Origin: Planctomycetota bacterium
GTDB taxonomy: Bacteria > Planctomycetota > SZUA-567 > H5-PLA8
Assembly (NCBI GenBank): GCA_027493525.1
Contig: JAOSKN010000002.1
Location: 2,532,279 to 2,596,278 of the forward strand
Length of the DNA: 64,000 nucleotides
Reading direction: 5' to 3'
Shown here: one piece after another, positions 53,078 to 61,021 of the stretch
How the letters are laid out: each line of letters starts with the position of its first letter
How positions within the stretch are numbered: position 1 is the first letter of the stretch
Position numbers and translations under genes: made by a program
The notes under the pieces: model-generated
Seen by the model: only the letters and a program-made list of their open reading frames with translations
What the model was told of the DNA's origin: nothing
Database searches by the model: none

Positions 53078-53222
53078 CTGTGATCTGTAATCTGTAATCT
53101 GTAATCTGTGAACTGTGATCCATAAATGGTGGCGGAGGTGTCAAAGAAATTAGAGCAAGTGCCGCCGTTACAGATTACAGATTACAGATTACAGATTACA
53201 GAATACAGATCACAGTTCACTT
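53078..53222. repeat. Pair of heptad tracts in inverted orientation (CTGTAAT / ATTACAG)
   Basis: 53078-53119 is CTGTGAT, CTGTAAT x3, CTGTGAA, CTGTGAT. 53168-53222 is ATTACAG x4, AATACAG, ATCACAG, TTCACTT. The right side is the reverse complement of the left, so ~42-nt arms can pair around a ~48-nt loop. The pair fills the divergent gap between pyrE and an oxidoreductase gene. Confidence 0.88.
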
Positions 53223-53296
53223 CTATAGACGCGCCTCGACCGCGGCGTTAGAGTACTCGGCCATTCATCCAGGCACGCAACGGGAGGCGCACTCAC

Positions 53297-54421
53297 GTGG
53301 CCAAGATCGGCATCGCGGTGATCGGGATCAGCGGGGTGGGGCGGACGCATCTGAATGCCGTGGCGAAGACGCCGGGCTTCGAGCTGCGCGGGGTTTGCGA
53401 CGTCAACGCGGCGGCGGGAGCGGCCTGCGCGAAAGAGCTTGACGTGAAGGCGTACACGGATCACCAGGCGATGTTCAAGGCCGATCCGAAGATCCGGGCG
53501 GTCTCGATCGCCACGCCGCACTGGTTCCACCCGCCCATCGCGGTGGACGCGGCGAAGGCCGGCGTGCACGTGCTGACGGAGAAGCCGATGGCGGTCACGG
53601 TGGCCGGCGCGGATCGGATGATCGCGGCGCACAAGAAGGCGAAGACGATCCTGGCCGTGGTGTACCAGCAGCGCTTCGTGCCGGCGAAGGCGAAGGCGCG
53701 GGACCTGGTGGCGAAGGGGAAGCTCGGCCGGATCAACCGCACGATGCTGATCGCCGGCGACTACCGGACCAACGCGTATTACGCCTCGGCCGGGTGGCGC
53801 GCGACGTGGCGCGGCGAAGGCGGCGGGGTGCTGCTCAACCAGGCCCCGCACGACCTGGACCTGTTCCAGTGGATCACGGGCCTGATGCCGGCGGAGGTCT
53901 TCGCCAAGACCGAGACGAAGATGCACCCGATCGAGGTCGAGGACTGCGCCAACGCGCTGCTGTGGTACAAGAACGGCGCGATCGGCTACCTGTATTCTTC
54001 GACCTGCGAGATTCCGCGGGAACAGCGCTTCGAGATCAGCGGGGACCTCGGCAAGCTGATCCTCGAGGGCGGGAGCCTCAAGTTCGCGCGGCTGAAACAG
54101 GACCTGCGCAAGTTCACGGCGACGACGAAGAAGGCCTGGAGCCAGCCGGACGTGGAATGGGAGGACGTGAAGCTCCCGGAGGCCGCAGGCGCGCAGGGGC
54201 ATGTGGCCGTCTACCACGACTTCCTGCGCGCGATCCGGACCGGCAAGCCGCCGGCGGTCACGGGCGAGGACGGGCGCAACAGCGTCGAGCTGGCCAACGC
54301 GATGATCCTCTCGAGTTTCACCGGGAAGCCGGTCAAGGTCCCGGTCAACCGCAAGGCGTACGAGGCGCTGATGCGGAAGCTGATCGCGCAGAGCAAGAAG
54401 AAGGCGGCGAAGAAGAAGTAG
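53297..54421 (+). CDS. Gfo/Idh/MocA-family oxidoreductase
   Basis: 374 residues from a GTG with a GGGAGG block upstream. Rossmann motif IGIAVIGISGVGRTHLNAV, TEKPMAVTVAGADRM signature, then GGGVLLNQAPHDLDLFQWI of the dimerisation domain. The C-terminus is a long Lys-rich tail (QSKKKAAKKK), perhaps for nucleic-acid or acidic-surface contact. Third member of the family in the window; substrate unknown. It starts a plus-strand run reaching to 58031. Confidence 0.87.
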   Translation: MAKIGIAVIGISGVGRTHLNAVAKTPGFELRGVCDVNAAAGAACAKELDVKAYTDHQAMFKADPKIRAVSIATPHWFHPPIAVDAAKAGVHVLTEKPMAVTVAGADRMIAAHKKAKTILAVVYQQRFVPAKAKARDLVAKGKLGRINRTMLIAGDYRTNAYYASAGWRATWRGEGGGVLLNQAPHDLDLFQWITGLMPAEVFAKTETKMHPIEVEDCANALLWYKNGAIGYLYSSTCEIPREQRFEISGDLGKLILEGGSLKFARLKQDLRKFTATTKKAWSQPDVEWEDVKLPEAAGAQGHVAVYHDFLRAIRTGKPPAVTGEDGRNSVELANAMILSSFTGKPVKVPVNRKAYEALMRKLIAQSKKKAAKKK

Positions 54422-54539
54422 CTCGACGAATGAACGGTCCCGACTGGCGCGAGGCGTGAGCGGACGATCCCCTCTTTATGCCCGCGCGCGCCGGGGTATA
54501 CTGATTGCGCAGGCATGGTGAATCAGGCGGGACGGGGCG

Positions 54540-55121
54540 ATGAGCGAGCAAGCCGCGCCGGTCGAGATCCGCGTCGAGGCGACGCCCAACCCGAACAGCC
54601 ACCGGTTCGCGATCAACCGGCGGCTGTTCGAGGGCCCTGGGCGGGATTTCGCGCACCCCGGCGCGGCGCTGGACGCGCCGCTGGCGCAGGAGCTGTTCCG
54701 CATGCCGGGCGTGCGGGGCGTCTTCGTCGGCCCCGAATTCGTCACGGTGACGATGCAGGAAGGGACGAGCTGGGGCAACGTGCGCGGGCTGATCAAGGAC
54801 CTGCTCGAGGAGTTCGTGAAGAGCGGTCGCGCGCCGTTCGACCCGGACGCGGCGCCTCCGCCGCGGCAGGGGCACGCCGCGGCGCCGGGTTCGAACCTGG
54901 AGCAGCAGATCGTGGAGGTGCTCGACCGGGAGATCCGGCCGGCGGTGGCGATGGACGGCGGGGACATCGTTTTCGCGGGCTTCGAGAAGGGGGTGGTGAA
55001 GCTGCAACTTAAAGGTTCCTGCCACGGCTGCCCGAGCAGCCTGATGACGCTGCGCATGGGGATCGAGAACCGGCTGAAGATGCAGTTCCCGGAAGTCGAA
55101 TCGGTGCAGGCGGTTTCGTAG
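54540..55121 (+). CDS. NfuA/Nfu-type Fe-S cluster carrier protein
   Basis: 193 residues, Nfu_N domain (residues ~8-95: IRVEATPNPNSHRFAINRRL, EGTSWGNVRGLIKDLLEEF), a Pro/Ala linker, and a NifU-like C-terminal domain (~115-193: LDREIRPAVAMDGGDIVFAGFE, LKGSCHGCPSSLMTLRMGIENRL) with the cluster-binding CxxC. It holds and delivers [4Fe-4S] clusters in the cytoplasm. RimO, whose gene lies ~5 kb away, is a likely type of client, but that link is inference. Confidence 0.92.
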   Translation: MSEQAAPVEIRVEATPNPNSHRFAINRRLFEGPGRDFAHPGAALDAPLAQELFRMPGVRGVFVGPEFVTVTMQEGTSWGNVRGLIKDLLEEFVKSGRAPFDPDAAPPPRQGHAAAPGSNLEQQIVEVLDREIRPAVAMDGGDIVFAGFEKGVVKLQLKGSCHGCPSSLMTLRMGIENRLKMQFPEVESVQAVS

Positions 55122-55184
55122 CCCGGAAGAAATGTCCGAAATCCCGCGCTGCACGCTACTACCATCTAAAACGGGAGATCGATT

Positions 55185-55598
55185 ATGCGCCGCCATAGGC
55201 GATATGCCGGAATACTCTGGATCCTGCCGGCCCTGCTTGGGATGGCGTTCGGGGTTCGCGGAGAAGACGCGCCCAAGGAGCAGAAGAAAACGGCCGAAGC
55301 GCGGCAAGGGTTCGAAGGGATACTCTATGGGTTCCCCAGAACGGGCAACGGCGACGCGACGTCCAGGCCGCTGAAGGACTTTGAGTTCGAGATCGTTCCA
55401 GGCGACCTGATGGACTACGACCAGCCCGAAGACGCGAAGGGCAGGATCGTCAAGACGGACAAGGACGGCCGATTCAAGGTGGAATTGGAGCCCGGTTCCT
55501 ACACGATCTTCGTGGAAGGCAAGCGGCGTGCGAACATTCACGTCAACAAGGGTGAATGGGAAAAGCGGACGCTGAACACGCGCGTGAGCGGATTCTGA
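55185..55598 (+). CDS. Small secreted protein with carboxypeptidase-regulatory-like fold
   Basis: 137 residues. Signal peptide (YAGILWILPALLGMAFGVRGE), a Lys/Glu-rich linker, then a beta-rich domain with DFEFEIVPGD, GRIVKTDKDGRFKVELEPGSYTIFVEG. The T-D-x-D-G-x-F-x-V-x-L-x-P-G-x-Y pattern is typical of CarboxypepD_reg/Cna-B-like beta sandwiches that act as binding or structural modules. RBS GGGAG lies 9 nt upstream. Ligand unknown. Confidence 0.72.
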   Translation: MRRHRRYAGILWILPALLGMAFGVRGEDAPKEQKKTAEARQGFEGILYGFPRTGNGDATSRPLKDFEFEIVPGDLMDYDQPEDAKGRIVKTDKDGRFKVELEPGSYTIFVEGKRRANIHVNKGEWEKRTLNTRVSGF

Positions 55599-55688
55599 CC
55601 TATGGGCGCGCGTGCGTATGCGCGGCCGGCCTCGACGGGGCGCGGTTTTCGCCTTTCCGCCGCCGCGCGCTCGCCCTAATCTTCCAGC

Positions 55689-56072
55689 ATGCCCTACTAC
55701 GACGTGACCATCGAGACGCACTTCTGCGCCGCGCACGCGCTGCGGGAATACAAGGGCGCGACGGAGCCCGTGCACGGGCATAACTTCAAGGTTTTCGTGA
55801 CGGTCACCGGGAAGCGCGTGGACCGGGCGGGAATGGCGATCGATTTTCTGGAGCTGAAGCCCGTCGTGGACGCGGAGGTCGGGCGGCTGCATTACGGGAA
55901 CCTGAACGCGGACGTGCCGGAGTTCGGGCCGGGGAAGCTGAGCCCGAGCGCGGAGAACATCGCGCGGGTGCTTTTCGGGCGGATCGGGAAGCGCCTGCCA
56001 AAAGGCGTGAAGATGTCGAGCGTGCAGGTGCACGAGTCGCCGGGCTGCTCGGCGACGTACCGCGAGCGCTGA
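55689..56072 (+). CDS. queD: 6-pyruvoyl-tetrahydropterin synthase / QueD family protein
   Basis: 127 residues. Zinc ligands H16 (HFCAAHAL) and H29/H31 (PVHGHNF) are present, with AIDFLELKPVVDAEV and the C-terminal HESPGCSATY acid. The catalytic Cys usually four residues before HGH is Thr25 here, next to Glu26, while Cys13 lies in the FCAAH strand. This leaves three options: QueD (preQ0 pathway), a PTPS-III-like enzyme of folate synthesis, or an altered enzyme. No queC/E/F genes are near to decide. Confidence 0.75.
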   Translation: MPYYDVTIETHFCAAHALREYKGATEPVHGHNFKVFVTVTGKRVDRAGMAIDFLELKPVVDAEVGRLHYGNLNADVPEFGPGKLSPSAENIARVLFGRIGKRLPKGVKMSSVQVHESPGCSATYRER

Positions 56073-56182
56073 GCAGGCGCGGGGATCATTTGCGCTTTGC
56101 TTTTCGAGGCGCCGCGATAGGACAGGACGGTTCGCGCACGCCGCGCGATGGAGTTTTCCACGGGGCCCGGGGAATCGAAGCC

Positions 56183-56920
56183 GTGTCAGAGCGCGTAAAG
56201 ATCATCGCCCTTCGCGGAGCCTCGCACGAGGCGCCGGAGAACACCGTCGCGGCGATCAAGGAAGCGGTGAAGGCCGGCGTGGACGTGGTGGCGCTGGACG
56301 TGCAGGGCTCGAAGGACGACGAGCCGGTCCTGATCGGGGACGCGCGGGTGGACCGCGTGACGAACGGGCAGGGCCGCGTGGCGCATCTGACGCTGAAGGA
56401 GTTGCAGCAGCTCGACGCGGGTTCGTGGTTCGACCCGAAGTTCGCGGGGACGAAGCTGGCCACGCTGGAGGAAGGCCTGAAGGCGCTGGGCAAGAAGACG
56501 CGCGCGATGCTGCTGCTGCCGCAGATGGACGCGGGCGGGAAGCTCGCGGCGAACGTGCTCGCGGCGCTGAAGACGCGGGGCGCGTCCGACGACCTGCTGG
56601 TTTTCACCGACTCGGGGACGCTGAAGGGGCTGCGCGAGAAGGCGCCCGGCGCGGGGTGCGTGCTGGCGCTCGACGAGAAGGTGGACGGCTGGATTCATCT
56701 CGAGAAGGCGCGGAGCCTGGGGCTGAAGACGATCCGCCCGCACGCGCGGCAGGTGAACGCGAAGCTGGTGCGCGACGCGCGGGCCCGCGAGCTGACGGTG
56801 TACGTGCACTTCGCGGACGAAGCGGACGACCTGCGCGAACTGGTGGAGTTGAAGGTGGACGGGATCGTGACGGGCCGCCCCGAGCGGCTGAAGGAGATCC
56901 TCGACGGCGCGAAGTCGTAG
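56183..56920 (+). CDS. Glycerophosphodiester phosphodiesterase-like protein lacking catalytic residues
   Basis: About 245 residues from a GTG at 56183; an earlier TTG adds an unlike leader. The fold pattern is GDPD: IIALRGASHEAPENTVAAI, VDVVALDVQGSKDDEPVLIGDARVDR, LTLKELQQLDAGSWF, ending VDGIVTGRPERLKE. The first catalytic His (HRG) is Leu (ALRG), the metal Glu is Ala (ALDVQ), the second His (HD) is Gly (IGD), and the E-x-K strand is LLLPQM. It is probably a non-catalytic member. It is followed after 37 nt by mcsB. Confidence 0.78.
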   Translation: MSERVKIIALRGASHEAPENTVAAIKEAVKAGVDVVALDVQGSKDDEPVLIGDARVDRVTNGQGRVAHLTLKELQQLDAGSWFDPKFAGTKLATLEEGLKALGKKTRAMLLLPQMDAGGKLAANVLAALKTRGASDDLLVFTDSGTLKGLREKAPGAGCVLALDEKVDGWIHLEKARSLGLKTIRPHARQVNAKLVRDARARELTVYVHFADEADDLRELVELKVDGIVTGRPERLKEILDGAKS

Positions 56921-56957
56921 CGCCCCGCCGGATCGCCCGCCGCGCAAGGAGACGCGC

Positions 56958-58031
56958 TTGGCCACCCCCGAGATGCTGCTCGAGGATCTGCTCAAAAGCC
57001 CCGGCGAGTGGCTGGGCGGGACCGGTCCGCACGCCGACATCGTAATCTCGAGCCGGGTCCGCTTCGCGCGGAACCTCGCCGGCCACCGCTTCATGTCCAA
57101 GATGGACGCCGACGAGCGGCAGGAGGTCGTGGACCGCGTCCGCGGCCGGATCGTCAAGGCGAAGGTGGTTCCCGCCGAGCGCGTGCTGCAGCTCCAGAGC
57201 GTCCCGCGCCTCGACCTGAAGCTGCTGGTCGAGCGGCACCTGATCAGCAAGGAGCAGGAGGAATCGCAGCACCCGCGCGCGGTGGCGATCGGCGAGGGCG
57301 AGGCCGTCGCGATCATGGTCAACGAAGAGGACCACATCCGCCTGCAGGTGCTCAAGAGCGGGATGCAGCTCCAGGAGACGCTGAAGACCGCCACGGAGAT
57401 CGACGGGAAGCTCGAGGGCGGGCTGGACTACGCTTTCTCGCCCGAGCTGGGCTACCTGACCGCCTGCCCGACCAACGTGGGCACGGGGCTGCGCGTCTCG
57501 GTGATGCTGCACCTGCCGGCGCTGGTGCTGACGCGGCACATCGAGAAAGTCTTCCAGGCGGTCAACAAGATCAACCTGGCGGTGCGCGGGCTGTACGGGG
57601 AAGGCACCGAGGCGAGCGGGCACTTCTACCAGATCTCCAATCAGGTCACGCTGGGCAAGAGCGAGGAGGAGGTGCTCGCCAACGTCGAGCAAGTGATCCC
57701 GACGATCGTGAACTACGAGAAGAAGGCGCGCGAGGAGCTGCTGAAGAAAGACCGCGTGCGGCTGGAAGACCGGGTTTGGCGCGCCCACGGGATGCTCTGC
57801 GCCGCGCGGGTGATGTCCTCGGACGAATCGATGATGCTGCTCAGCGCGGTGCGCATGGGCGTGCACCTGGGGCTGCTGCCGGACGTGAACCTGGCGACGG
57901 TGAACGAACTGTTCCTGTTCTCGCAGCCCGCGCACCTGCAGAAGCTCGCCCACAAACAGCTCGAACCGCTCCAGCGCGACGTGCGGCGCGCGGAGTTCAT
58001 CCGCGGGAAGCTGCAAGGCGGCTCGAAGTAG
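56958..58031 (+). CDS. mcsB: Protein-arginine kinase McsB
   Basis: 357 residues from a TTG with AAGGAG seven nt upstream; the ATG four codons later is the alternative. Guanido-kinase fold with ISSRVRFARNLAGHRF, the acidic NEEDHIRLQVL, EGGLDYAFSPELGYLTACPTNVGTGLR (reactive Cys loop) and RARVMSS-type C-terminus (CAARVMSSDESMML). It phosphorylates arginine in proteins and marks them for ClpCP in Firmicutes. The usual partners (mcsA, ctsR, clpC) are not adjacent, unlike the Bacillus operon. Confidence 0.94.
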   Translation: MATPEMLLEDLLKSPGEWLGGTGPHADIVISSRVRFARNLAGHRFMSKMDADERQEVVDRVRGRIVKAKVVPAERVLQLQSVPRLDLKLLVERHLISKEQEESQHPRAVAIGEGEAVAIMVNEEDHIRLQVLKSGMQLQETLKTATEIDGKLEGGLDYAFSPELGYLTACPTNVGTGLRVSVMLHLPALVLTRHIEKVFQAVNKINLAVRGLYGEGTEASGHFYQISNQVTLGKSEEEVLANVEQVIPTIVNYEKKAREELLKKDRVRLEDRVWRAHGMLCAARVMSSDESMMLLSAVRMGVHLGLLPDVNLATVNELFLFSQPAHLQKLAHKQLEPLQRDVRRAEFIRGKLQGGSK

Positions 58032-58203
58032 CGCGATTTCATCGAGCGCCGCACGGCAAGCGTTCAAGGCGGACAGGCCGCCCGCGTAGCGAGTTTCTAA
58101 CCCCCCTACAACCCGCATAAACCGCAGAGCACGCGGAGAACGCAGAGCAAACTTCAATTGAGTTCAAGACAGGATGGGCAGGAATCCGCTGTAAATACCC
58201 AAG

Positions 58204-58455
58204 TACCGCGCCGCGGAAGTTCCTGACCCACGGCGCAGGGTCTTTTGCCCCGGCTCTTCGTTGCGTCTCGGGCATAGATCTTCGTCCCGATATGCTCCCT
58301 CGACGCGCCTCGATCCGGGACAAAATACCCGGCGCATTGGGCCAGTTACTTCTGCGGCGTTAAGCGGTCTTGCGTAAGTCTATTCGGAATTTGGATCGCG
58401 CTTCGCGCGTATTTCTCGGTCACCACCCCTGCCCCTCCTCGGAGAGGTGGAGGAA
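58204..58455 (-). repeat. Dispersed ~255-bp repeat, copy 2 (inverted relative to 3657-3914)
   Basis: Starts TACCGCGCCGCGGAAG at 58204, then passes through the block complementary to the 3755-3914 element and the GGATCGCGCTTCGCGC block, and ends in CACCCCTGCCCCTCCTC. One terminal repeat has lost ~4 bases relative to copy 1. It lies in the 58032-58518 gap; the rest of that gap holds a CGCAGAGCACGCGGAG-type short repeat (~58120-58150) and nothing else recognised. Confidence 0.68.
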
Positions 58456-58518
58456 CAGCGCAGGGCTATGGCAAACAACACCTGTAAGACCGCTTTGCGT
58501 TGGAGAGCCAAAGGCTCC

Positions 58519-60705
58519 TTACGGTTTGCGCGTGCCCGATCCCTGCCGCGGCGGGAGGCGGTCCGGGGGTTGCTGCGTCCCGGTGCGGCCTTGTTCGGGG
58601 CCGGGCGGCGGCGGATGGCCCGGCGGGGGCGGGGGAGGCGGCGGCGGATACGGGAACTGGCCTTGGGGCGGTTGGGCGTTGGGATCCTGGGGCGGTTGAG
58701 GCGGTTGAGGCGGTGGAGGTTGCTGGGTCTGCGCCGTCGCGGGGGGCTCTTCCTTGGGCGCTTCGGGCTTGGGCTCGGGCTTGGGAGGCAGTAGCGCGAT
58801 CTGCTCCTCGGCCTGGGCGAGGCCGGCTTTAGCCTCTTCGATCTGGGGCGCATCGGGCCAGAGGGCGATGGCTTCTTCGAAGGCGATCTTGGCCTTCTCG
58901 GGCATGTTGCGCGCGAGGAAAGTCTGGCCGTCCTTGAACCGCCACTTGAAGTCGTTCTTGCGCTTGTACTGCTCGACGGCGCTGAGTCCGGCGAGGGAAT
59001 CCTTGGGCTCCTCGGCCACGGCCGCGGCTGGCGCCGGACCATCCTTGGCCGCCTCGACGGCGGCGGTCTTGGATTCCAGCGGGGCCGCGGCAGGCTCGGC
59101 AGGTTCGTCAGGTTCGGCGGGCGCGGGCTGAGCATTGGCGGGCGGAGGCGCGACAGGCGTTTCCGGACTGGCTGCCGCGACCGGCGGGGTGACGGGATCG
59201 GCCTCCACGCCATGGGAGTTCCACCACATCCAGCCCGCGCCGAGGATCAGCGCGAGGCCGCCGGCGAGGGCGACGAGGTTCATCGACCCCTGCCTCTGCG
59301 GCGGCGGGGTCATCCGGCGCGGCGCCGGCGGGATCGCGCGGGCCTGCGCGGGTGCGCGCGGCGCGGCGACCGGCGGCGGCGGCGGTGGCGGCACCGGCGT
59401 GAGCGCCGGCGGGGCGCTCGCAAGGGCCTGCGGCGAGGAGACGGCACCGGCTCCGGCGAGCAGCGTGGGGTGCGCGTGTCCGGGCTGCGAGGCGCGCGAG
59501 ACGGCCGTGCGCTTGGCCAGGCCGGCGAGGCCTTCGCGCAGGGCGTCGCGGAGGGCCGCGGCGTCGGCGAAGCGCTTGGAAGCGTCCTTGTTCAGGCAGC
59601 GTTCGATCAGGGCGAGCGTTCCCGGCGAGACGTCGGGTCGGAAATTCTTGAGCGGCGGGTGCGGCTGCTGGATGGTGGCGAGGACGGTCTGCATCGAAGT
59701 CGGCCCGCTGAAGGGGGCCTTGCCGGCGAGCATGGCGTAGAGGGTCGCGCCCATGCTGAAGACGTCGGCGGGCCGCCCGGCGGTCTTGGTGTCCATGCCC
59801 TGTTCGGGGGCCATGTAGCCGGGGGTGCCCATGCAGGCCTGGGTCCCGGTGAGGGTGCTGCCGTCGGAGTTCTCTCCGCTGGCCAAGCCGAGGTCGGCGA
59901 GCTTGGCGCGGCCGAAGTCGAGGGCGTCGGAGTCCCTGAAGCAGGGAATCATGATGTTGTCGGGCTTCACGTCGCGATGGATCACGCCTTCGGAGTGGGC
60001 GGCGGCGAGCCCTTCGGCGGCGGCAAGGCAGACCTCCAGGGCGACGGCTTCGGCCAGGCCCAACTGCCCCTCGTGGAGGCATGCCTTCAGGTGGCGCCCC
60101 GCGGACTTGCCGCGCACGAATTCCATCACGAGATAGCAGAGGCCGTTCTCTTCGTTGACGTCCATGACGCCGACGAGGTGCTGCGAACGGATGCGCGCGG
60201 CGAGCTTGGCCTCGCGGAAGAAGCGCTGGATCATGACCGGGTCGCGTTCGGCAAGGTGGAAAGGGAGGACCTTGACGGCGACCTCGGACTCGAGGCGCGG
60301 ATGAATGCCGTAATAGACCGCGCCCATGCCGCCCTGGCCCAGTTTGGCCAGCAGCGGGATGCCGCCGAGGGCCGGCACGGCGTTGCCCTCGTGGACGATG
60401 CGCGGCGCGTTGGCGACGAAGGCATCGCGCGAGAGGTCCTCGAGCGGGACCGTGAGCTTGACGGTGGTTTCGAGCGGCTTGGTGGCGCCGTCCGAAGAGA
60501 AGGCGCCGATCACGGTGGCTTCGGTGCCCTGGGTGGAACCGGCCTTGCTGCCGCGCGGCTGGGCGTGAACCACGGTGGGCTGCGTGCCCTGGGGCGCGTT
60601 GGTCACGGTGGATTTCTGCCCGTGATGCGCCGGCACGATGGACTCGCTGGGTTGCGTGGAGTCCTCAAAGGCCCGGCGTCTCGGGACGGTCGGTCCATCA
60701 CTCAT
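58519..60705 (-). CDS. Membrane Ser/Thr protein kinase, PknB-type catalytic domain, Pro-rich C-terminus
   Basis: 728 residues from ATG 60705 with GGAGAG upstream. Residues 1-115 are disordered with repeated Thr-Val elements (GPTVPRRR, QPTVVHA, TEATVIG) that look like possible phospho-Thr docking sites. Kinase domain ~118-385: KLGQGGMGAVYYG, AVKVL (K145), VIHRDVKPDN (HRD 243-245), ADLGLA (DLG), GTPGYMAPEQ. A Pro/Ala linker, one membrane helix (NLVALAGGLALILGAGWMWW), an Ala/Pro stretch, a TPR-like segment (FLARNMPEKAKIAFEEAIALWPDA) and a ~100-residue Pro/Gln tail follow. All catalytic residues are present. Confidence 0.92.
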   Translation of the reverse strand: MSDGPTVPRRRAFEDSTQPSESIVPAHHGQKSTVTNAPQGTQPTVVHAQPRGSKAGSTQGTEATVIGAFSSDGATKPLETTVKLTVPLEDLSRDAFVANAPRIVHEGNAVPALGGIPLLAKLGQGGMGAVYYGIHPRLESEVAVKVLPFHLAERDPVMIQRFFREAKLAARIRSQHLVGVMDVNEENGLCYLVMEFVRGKSAGRHLKACLHEGQLGLAEAVALEVCLAAAEGLAAAHSEGVIHRDVKPDNIMIPCFRDSDALDFGRAKLADLGLASGENSDGSTLTGTQACMGTPGYMAPEQGMDTKTAGRPADVFSMGATLYAMLAGKAPFSGPTSMQTVLATIQQPHPPLKNFRPDVSPGTLALIERCLNKDASKRFADAAALRDALREGLAGLAKRTAVSRASQPGHAHPTLLAGAGAVSSPQALASAPPALTPVPPPPPPPVAAPRAPAQARAIPPAPRRMTPPPQRQGSMNLVALAGGLALILGAGWMWWNSHGVEADPVTPPVAAASPETPVAPPPANAQPAPAEPDEPAEPAAAPLESKTAAVEAAKDGPAPAAAVAEEPKDSLAGLSAVEQYKRKNDFKWRFKDGQTFLARNMPEKAKIAFEEAIALWPDAPQIEEAKAGLAQAEEQIALLPPKPEPKPEAPKEEPPATAQTQQPPPPQPPQPPQDPNAQPPQGQFPYPPPPPPPPPGHPPPPGPEQGRTGTQQPPDRLPPRQGSGTRKP

Positions 60706-60744
60706 ATCCAGCTCTCCGCACGCCTCTTCCAGGTTAGACTGCAC

Positions 60745-60773
60745 ATTTTGGGGTCGTCGTGCAGAAAAGGCAA
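60745..60773 (-). promoter_or_regulatory. Possible promoter of the Ser/Thr kinase gene
   Basis: Minus strand TTGCCT, 17-bp spacer, CAAAAT, ~40 nt before the start codon. Two mismatches per hexamer. The 316-bp gap to the divergent cyclase gene shows nothing else clear. Confidence 0.35.
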
Positions 60774-61021
60774 CCTTAATGAATTGTCCGCGAGGATTTG
60801 GGCACAAAACTGGGGCAGGTTTAGAGGCTGCGCCTGTGCAGCCAAGTTCCTCCGCGCGGGTGTTGTCGAAGTTCGGGCCGGAATTGCTAGACGAAGAACA
60901 GGTGCAATGCGCGTGAATTCATGCTGCGCATGTGCTTCTTCCGCGACGGCGCGCTTCCGATGGGATCGGCCGGCAGGTCGTGATATACAGGCTTGGGAGT
61001 GCCCGCGGCCGGAATGGGACC

